Origin: Fremontodendron californicum
Taxonomy: Eukaryota; Streptophyta; Magnoliopsida; Malvales; Malvaceae
Direction of reading: 5' to 3'
Assembly (NCBI GenBank): GCA_030761205.1
Contig: JAULJL010000010.1
Coordinates: forward strand, 32,068,022 to 32,132,021
Length of the DNA: 64,000 bases
This document shows positions 57,420-64,000 of this stretch, piece by piece (the stretch's first letter is position 1; every line of letters starts with the position of its first letter). The translations under genes and the position numbers were made by a program. The notes below the pieces were generated by a model. It ran no database searches and was not told where the DNA came from. It saw nothing but the letters and a program-made list of their open reading frames with translations.

Positions 57420-58535
57420 TAGAGAAAATAATTGGCCATTTGCTCTCTATTTCACCCATATTATTAGATTTTTGATCACAGCATCTATGGTTATTCTTGT
57501 AGTACAACATATTCTTGGCAGAGATGGAATTTAAAATGGGAAAAAGTAAGATCTAAAGTTAGGACATAAACTTGGGATCTATTGTCGATTTGTCCCACTC
57601 ATATCGATCCAATATTTTAGATTTACCGGAGTTTTGTAATCTTATGCGCATGTTTTCAATGACATAGCAATAATAGCAATGAAGAGGCTTTATATAATCA
57701 TTCAGCAGCAGCAGCAAACGCAATCAGACACTCAAAGGAAGGGACTTTAAAACCAAGTATTCCAAAATGCTTTTCGTAACAGCAGACAACAAATGACTTA
57801 CGAAAGACTGCAACTTGTTGATGAGGTTTAACTACTTAAATGATAATAATACATCAAGGGCTTACTTTGTTTAACAGAGAGGTGAGACTCAGCTCAGCTG
57901 TCAAACCAAAAAAACATCAAAGGGGCTTAGTTTGTTCCAATGAAGAAACATGATTAATTGAAAGTTCCTTAACAGTTTGTCATCTCACAAACTCATGTGG
58001 GTTGTCCTTGTCCCCAGAAGAAACATATGATTAGCCTCTTTCTGTTTACAACTTGAGTGTATACATGGCTGCTATGATCAATAGTGTCGTTTTTTTTGTT
58101 TGTTTTAAGTGAAGTGATTTTTCTCCTTGAATGACTGTTAAAAGCCGTATCTGGTTATCTTGCTGTGTTTTTGTGTCAGTGATCCAAGGGGTTTTTCTTT
58201 ACCATTTCGTTTGAGATGCTTCTCCTTCCTGTTTTTTTATTTATTGAGGAAACTACTTGAATTTGTCAGCATTGAAGGAGATACAAAGAGGTATCTTTGT
58301 CCATGTTTCCTCTTGGAATGCTGATTTTTTTAATCTCTGAGTTTGTGGTTTGAAAATGATGGCAAATTTAGTTGTTTTGGCCTTTCAGAATTCATTTGTT
58401 GAGAAGGATGGATAGGGTAGAGAATTGAAGAAGCAAGCAACCAAATTCCTCTTTTTGTTTCGTCATGTCTGATTCTCTAGGGAAATTTTCTTCCGTTCTG
58501 TTTAATTATAGTACCTTGGAGTAGGTAATGGATAC
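57420..58535. other. Intergenic downstream of KDSR
   Basis: Mixed sequence with moderate T content. No family A-D element, no RNA gene and no coding segment that I can support. Confidence 0.45.
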
Positions 58536-59076
58536 TAGAGGTGTCCATAGATCGGGTTTGAGCCGGATTCATGTATGGTATTATATTTGTTTGTCCAAAT
58601 TCAATCCGGCTCGGTCCGGAATATGAGATTCAAATTTTGTCCAAGCCGGCTTATATTTGTAAATGGATAATCCAAACCCGTTTAGGCCAGCCAATATTAT
58701 TTTTTTTTATATTTTTTAAAATATATATTTTTTATTATTTAATCTTTAGTAATTTTATATTTTATTAAGTTCTTAAACATGAACAAGTAAACATATTTTT
58801 TAATGTTTACATTATAATATTATATATATTTAATTTTTTATATGACATAAATTACATAATATATATATATAAATATAAATAATATATTATTTAATTAGAA
58901 AACGGGTCGGATTGGGCTAGGCCTTAAATATTAAAGCTAAGGTCCGACCCATATTTTAAACGGGTCTTATATTTTTGCTTAAATTTATTTTTTGAATCTA
59001 ATACTTTTGTTCAAATCCTTTTAAATATGGACGAATTTCGAGTTTGAAGAGATACTTCGATCTTTGAGCACGTATA
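58536..59076. mobile_element. Family B element, copy 7
   Basis: This 541-bp copy starts TAGAGGTGTCCATAG and ends TTTGAGCACGTATA. Its arms and AT-rich centre resemble copies 1 and 2. Flanks ATGGATAC (58528-58535) and ATGATACC (59077-59084) agree if one G was lost. Confidence 0.8.
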
Positions 59077-59901
59077 ATGATACCTTGTTTTGGCCTTTTG
59101 AGGTGGGAAAACCAAGAAGGGATGGCCGGTGTCCTATATTTGGTAGGTCATGTGCTGTACATAAAACAAAAGCTTACTTTGAAATTTGAATGTTGGTCCC
59201 ATTTTCTTAGGACAAATGCACCTTAGCTGTGCCTGCAGCCCACAAAAATAAAAATGAAAATGCCACTAGATTAGATTTAGGGGGCTACACCAAGGTTACT
59301 TTTCCTTCTTTTTTGGGAGCCTTTGACCCTTCAAGATTTGCATATAGGGTAGGTTGGCACCTTCAGGAATTGATACAATTGAAATCAAAGTTGATTTTTG
59401 ACTTCATTCAAAGTTTAAATCATTTATGAATCAAGAGTTACTGTCATTCTTTTAAGCAATGGATGAGCTAAAATAGAGTAGTCCTACACCCTTTCTTTTT
59501 CATAAATAAATCTAGCCCTGGTGGAAACAAAATTGGATCACAAATTTTTAATACAATATCATCAAACTTAGGACCTAACCATTGAAAGTTAAGATTCTGC
59601 AGTAAATGCATATGGGTAAACATTTTAAATTTCTGCTGGTGGGATTTAGGTGGGGGATAGATTTAGGCAAAGCATTTTTGTCTTTGAAGCAGCTCCATCA
59701 TATCCAGTGGTGGTCCCTTTTAAATCTTTGTCCTATTCTTTACACTTTATGCTATTTCATTAAACCTGTTTTGAACCGATCCGAATCATGAACAGATCTA
59801 ATTTTCATCACTTTTATGTTATTTAATCTTCTTTGCCTTACCCTAAGAAACTAAACTGTCTTATATGCACAAGATGCTAAGTTTTCACTGATAATAGAAG
59901 C

Positions 59902-59902
<1 letters not shown>

Positions 59903-59936
<34 letters not shown>
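59903..59936. repeat. (AT)n microsatellite
   Basis: Alternating AT run of about 34 bp in intergenic DNA. Confidence 0.9.
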
Positions 59937-59938
<2 letters not shown>

Positions 59939-60420
59939 TGCCTAAAAATAAGAGTTAACTTTTCTAATTATTGGCTGTCTTTGTCTGTCTGTCATGGGAT
60001 GGAATCTTACTTCCTTGATTGCTTAATTAGTGATTAACTGTTTGCTTTCCATTAATCATTTGTTAGGTAGGAAAATTAACAGGCTAAGCATCCCAAGAGT
60101 TCTAATGAAACTATGCTAGAATATGGTCTACCCTCAACATATTAACTAAGGATGTTAGTCTAATTATAGATATGGATTACTGTTTACTAGTACTTTTTTT
60201 TTCTTTTTCTTTTCAATAGGCTAACTGGTAAACATGTCTGTCTCTTCTCTGACAAAAGAAAAAGAAAATTACCAAGTCCAAAAACTTTCATTTCATCTGA
60301 TAAAAGGTCATATTCTGATTTCTGAACTTACAAAACCTAAGTGAAAGCAGAACTGAACTGCTAAACTTTCAATCATCTCTTAGCCAAATTCATATCATTG
60401 GATCCCATGAAAATCTATAC

Positions 60421-60433
60421 ATTATATATATAT

Positions 60434-60467
<34 letters not shown>
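60421..60467. repeat. (AT)n microsatellite, about 47 bp with one interruption
   Basis: Two AT runs separated by a single phase break (TATAATAT), followed by a short AC run. Confidence 0.9.
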
Positions 60468-62365
60468 CACACGGTGTTATGCATCCAACTTATCCGTTTT
60501 CACTCTAAAATCTTGTGATTTTATCATGTAAATGATATCAAAACAATAACCTGTCGAAATATAAAATTAAGTGCTATATCGTAGAGCCATTTTTTAGAAT
60601 TTTAATAAGTGAGAGCTAAGTGTTAACGGTAAGAACTACTTTTAGAATCCCAATATCTAATGTAATTCTGATTTTATGAGATAAAATCATGAAATTTTCG
60701 AATCAAAATCAATAATACTTACATGAGCGAATGTCCCCGATATAACACAAAGCTGGCTCATTTTTAAACTGATAAGAAGATATTTGCAATGATGTTTATG
60801 AACTAGGATGGCCTTGACTGGGTCAGAAGCCATATCCAAATATGAAAAATTCCAAGCCAACAGACCTCTTTGTCTGGGCAACTCCACCTCCACAATCCAC
60901 TTTATGTTTCACTTTCAATGGCGCGTGAATGGAATCATTTTCCACAAACATGCAAAAAAAAAAAAAACAGAGTAGCTCAAAGAAAATATATAAGAATATG
61001 GGAAAAGAGACAAAAATCCATGATTATGAGATGGGATTTTGGCGTTTGGTGCTTCAAAGCATGGGCAGTTGCGCGTGGTTAAGGTGTTATAGTTGATCAT
61101 ATGCATAGATTCCAAAGCTAATTATAAACTTAGCAACGTGGTCTTGCCTTCTAAACAGGCTGTCCAAAGGGAAAGGGGGCAAGGCAAGGGGATCCAGGAT
61201 TTGAGAGGGGCAAAGCTTTTTAGCAGTAATCCAAGTTCCAATGATGATGCCTTCTGCTTTATTCCCATTAAGCCCTTTGCTTTATATATTCTGTACTAGT
61301 TTTAGTTGGTGAAAACATTGAAATTGCTTCATCTTTTTGCCATATTTGATAATGCCTTACTATTAAACAAGGACAGAGAAAATTCAGCTTCAGATTTCGC
61401 ATGATTTCCTTACGATGACTATTGTTACTTCATTGCTATTGCGGAGTCTTTATCCAGTTGATTTATATAATTATTTTTAAAAAATAATATTTAATCATTG
61501 TAAAATTCGAATTTCAATATTTATTCCTTTCTTAAAAAACTTCATTGACTTGTATATATAGTTAAAACCTTGGAAAAGTATAGATAAACACTGACATATA
61601 TGGATAATTTTTTCATTTAGGAGCTGCATGCTCAAAGCAAAAGGTCTGTCTACTAATTTCACCTTATTCAGACTTGAAATATGTTAGCACCCATTTCAGG
61701 TCATATGATTTTATTAAGAAACTACTGTTACTAGGGCCATTTTTAGGAAGAAAAAGAGAACAAAACCAGAGCCAAATCTGTCACACACCAGTAAAATGAA
61801 ACCACTCAATTCAAAGTTCAAACAAAGAGGAGACATCCCCAAAAGGAAAAAGAAAACCCCATGTGATGGCATTGTTATAAATATTCCCAAACTTCAAGGT
61901 CAATTAAAATAATTCCCAACAGTCAGAAAAACTACTACTGTTTTTTTAGTTATACAGTATTCTCTCTCTTCCCATCTCTGCATTTCTTAAAGCAATCTGT
62001 CTCTGGTTACATTGATATAACACAGTCCCCACTTAGCTTTGTCACTTTTCACAAGAAAAACAAAGAACTCCCCATTAATGCACCTCTCCCTCTTAATTGC
62101 CTTATCAGTTTATCTTTGAATGTTTCTCTCTTTTGTACGATCCTTTACAACTACCACATTCCATTATATTTGCAGCCAAGCCAGCAGGCAGAAGACGCAG
62201 TCCACTTCTCTTTAATATCTCACTTGCTTAAATAATACTTATAATTACAGAAACTTAGCCAAAGTATATTAAAATTAAACACTTGCATTGCTATTCACTT
62301 CAAGTTACCTTTTTTTTAACCTTGTTTTGGTTTCTGGGTTGTTGTTTGTTTTCCTAGAAAGTAGC

Positions 62366-62366
<1 letters not shown>

Positions 62367-62394
<28 letters not shown>
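62367..62394. repeat. (GA)n microsatellite in the receptor-kinase leader
   Basis: About 14 GA units roughly 480 bp before the ATG. GA repeats are common in plant 5' leaders and can bind GAGA-type (BBR/BPC) factors; that role is inferred. Confidence 0.85.
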
Positions 62395-62398
<4 letters not shown>

Positions 62399-62410
62399 GT
62401 TCATTGGATC

Positions 62411-62479
62411 ATGAAAGCTGCTTGTTTGTTAATGTTCTCTTGTGTTTCTCTCCATTGGGTTCCTTTCTTTTTTGACTGA
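62411..62479 (+). other. Upstream reading frame in the receptor-kinase leader (22 codons)
   Basis: An ATG at 62411 opens a 22-codon frame (MKAACLLMFSCVSLHWVPFF, then FD and stop) between the GA repeat and the main start. A shorter one, MFIGS, overlaps its beginning. They matter only if this stretch is in the mature mRNA, which cannot be told here. Confidence 0.3.
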
Positions 62480-62872
62480 AGTTAGTTAAAAGTGTTGAAC
62501 TTTTTCTTGGGAAAAACACCATCTTTGATCTTCCCGAGTAAGAATTTATTCTTTCTGGTTTTCCTCCAGCATTTGCTTGAATTTCAGCTTTTTATGCTTT
62601 TTAAGTGTGCTCTTGAATTTGGATAAGTGTGAATTACTGTCAAGAGACTTTCTTAACACATAAGCAGGATTTGCAGTTCTCTGTGCTCCAGTGAAATTTC
62701 TCTTCTTGGGTTTGTAATTAAAGGTTAAACCTTCAGGTAAAGCATTGCTTATGAAGCTTCTTTTTGCTAGGTATTTTTCAGTTTCTTCTGAATTTAACAT
62801 TCCTGTTTTAATTTTAGGGCTTTTATCCACTTCTTGAGACATCTGGATTTTGTTGCTTCACAAGCTTGTTCA

Positions 62873-64000
62873 ATGGGATACTTTTACTTGTTTGTTATAG
62901 TATTGTTTTCATGGAGTTGCTTTTTCCAAACTACTCATGGATTGCAAACTTATCAAACTCAACTTTTGCTGCAAATAAGGAAGCATTTAGAGTACCCTTC
63001 ACAGCTGCAAATTCTGGATAATTACAATGGGGACCTCTGTAACTTGTCTGCTACAGCACATGTGATGATATCTTGCCAGGACAATTTTGTCACTGAGCTT
63101 AAGATTAGAGGAGACAAGCTTGCCGATATTAGTGGATTCAGTGGATATGCAATTCCTAATAAAACGTTGTCTGAGACTTTCTCCATTGATTCTTTAGTTA
63201 CCACATTGACAAGGTTAACCAGTTTAAGGGTACTTAGCTTAGTGTCTCTTGGAATTTGGGGGCCACTTCCTGATAAGATTCACAGGCTATATTCTCTTGA
63301 ACTTTTGGATTTAAGCTCCAATTTCATGTTTGGCCCTATACCCCCTCAGATATCTAGAATGGTTAAGCTTCAAACTCTAACATTAGATGGAAATTACTTC
63401 AATGATACTATTCCTGATACACTGGATTCCTTATCAAATCTTTCTGTTCTAAGTTTGAGGGGCAACCGGTTGAAGGGTCAGTTTCCTTCTTCAATATGCA
63501 GAATTTCAAGCCTAACAGATATTGCCTTGTGCCACAATAACCTTTCAGGTAAATTGCCTGATTTGAGTACCTTAACTCGCCTGCGTGTGTTGGATGTAAG
63601 AGAGAACCAATTGGATTCCAAACTGCCTGTCTTGCCCCAAGGATTGGTTACAGCCCTTCTTGCTAAGAACTTATTCTCAAGTGAAATTCCTGGGCAAGTT
63701 GGCATATTGAGTCATCTTCAGCACCTTGATTTATCTTTCAATCATCTGAGTGGAACACCCCCATCTGCCTTGTTTGATTTGCCAAACCTTAGTTATTTGA
63801 ATTTGGCATCAAATATGCTGAGTGGTTCACTTTCAGAGCAACTAATTTGTGGTAGCAAACTCGGGTTTGTGGATATTTCTAGTAACAAGTTGGTTGGTGA
63901 GCTTCCTTCTTGCTTGGACAATAAATCAGATAAGAGAGTAGTCAAATTTGGTGGGAATTGCTTGTCAATTGAAGGCCAAGAACAGCATCAAGGTTCAGAT
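62873..64000 (+). CDS. LRR receptor-like kinase (At3g03770 type), 5' part, runs off the window
   Basis: This is the N-terminal part of a membrane receptor-like protein; the class is usually annotated as probable inactive LRR receptor-like kinase. The frame is open from the ATG at 62873 to the edge (376 codons). A signal peptide covers about residues 1-23 (MGYFYLFVIVLFSWSCFFQT). The LRR N-cap segment includes YQTQLLLQIRKHLEYP. Leucine-rich repeats follow, for example LTSLRVLSLVSLGIWGPLPD, YSLELLDLSSNFMFGPIP, SNLSVLSLRGNRLKGQFPSS and SHLQHLDLSFNHLSGTPPSA. The transmembrane and kinase parts lie beyond the window, so whether the kinase is degenerate cannot be judged. A large intron in the leader is possible. 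Confidence 0.9.
   Translation, partial: MGYFYLFVIVLFSWSCFFQTTHGLQTYQTQLLLQIRKHLEYPSQLQILDNYNGDLCNLSATAHVMISCQDNFVTELKIRGDKLADISGFSGYAIPNKTLSETFSIDSLVTTLTRLTSLRVLSLVSLGIWGPLPDKIHRLYSLELLDLSSNFMFGPIPPQISRMVKLQTLTLDGNYFNDTIPDTLDSLSNLSVLSLRGNRLKGQFPSSICRISSLTDIALCHNNLSGKLPDLSTLTRLRVLDVRENQLDSKLPVLPQGLVTALLAKNLFSSEIPGQVGILSHLQHLDLSFNHLSGTPPSALFDLPNLSYLNLASNMLSGSLSEQLICGSKLGFVDISSNKLVGELPSCLDNKSDKRVVKFGGNCLSIEGQEQHQGSD

Larger units (their letters stand above)
59077..62366. other. Intergenic, upstream of the LRR receptor kinase
   Basis: This holds AT microsatellites at 59903-59936 and 60421-60467, an A tract near 60956 and CT/T-rich sequence from 61940 on that probably belongs to the promoter and leader of the next gene. 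No protein or RNA gene is supported. Confidence 0.45.

Noticed and set aside
62546..62842. 98-codon minus-strand frame, Lys-rich (MSQEVDKSPKIKTG)
   Set aside because: It lies in the leader of the receptor kinase on the other strand, and has no family match or splice context that I can see. A weak possibility remains.
1..64000. tRNA, rRNA, CRISPR arrays or operons
   Set aside because: No cloverleaf or rRNA block was recognised, and spaced repeats here are transposons; the genome is eukaryotic. A tRNA scan would settle the point.

Overview
This is nuclear DNA from a flowering plant. Genes are split by AT-rich introns with GT-AG borders (one GC-AG), and intergenic DNA is full of AT microsatellites and small non-autonomous transposons. 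All recognisable proteins are eudicot orthologues. Protein and repeat character suggest a Malvaceae genome such as cotton (Gossypium), but that species call is an impression, not a measurement.

Layout. 0.7-4.9 kb (+): LHT-type amino-acid transporter. 6.0-6.7 kb (-): single-exon TLC-domain membrane protein. 7.7-11.8 kb (-): bromodomain/NET factor of the GTE8/GTE10 class; one intron carries a chimeric plastid insertion (ycf2 joined to petA). 13.1-15.3 kb: transposons and a broken kelch-repeat gene. 16.4-19.9 kb (-): chloroplast Rubisco-methyltransferase-like SET protein. 21.7-25.4 kb (-): COP9 signalosome subunit 3. 26.7-28.6 kb (+): phosducin-like/VIAF thioredoxin-fold protein, divergent from CSN3. 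28.9-30.0 kb (+): decayed cysteine-rich receptor-kinase remnant. 31.2-36.4 kb (-): ankyrin-repeat protein. 36.4-46.3 kb: gene-poor, with a solo LTR. 46.3-52.2 kb (+): protoporphyrinogen oxidase 2 in 18 exons. 53.0-54.4 kb: transposon cluster. 54.9-57.1 kb (+): 3-ketodihydrosphingosine reductase. 57.4-62.4 kb: intergenic with one transposon. 62.9 kb to the edge (+): 5' part of an LRR receptor-like kinase.

The genes are unrelated housekeeping and signalling genes; nothing suggests a cluster or pathway. I rebuilt exon structures by hand; every complete gene gives one open frame of the usual family length (424 aa CSN3, 509 aa PPO2, 497 aa SET protein, 319 aa KDSR, 251 aa PDCL3, 740 aa GTE, 755 aa ankyrin).

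The most interesting layer is the repeats. One family of about 180-bp elements (called A here) is present at least 11 times, seven of them inside introns of real genes, with inverted termini and 8-bp target duplications readable at several copies (perfect at four). A second family (B) has at least 7 copies, one nested inside an A element so that the original target site can be read. One A copy fills most of a 213-nt intron that has no in-frame stop, so retention would add transposon-derived protein to the transporter. No previously undescribed enzymatic or defence system was seen.
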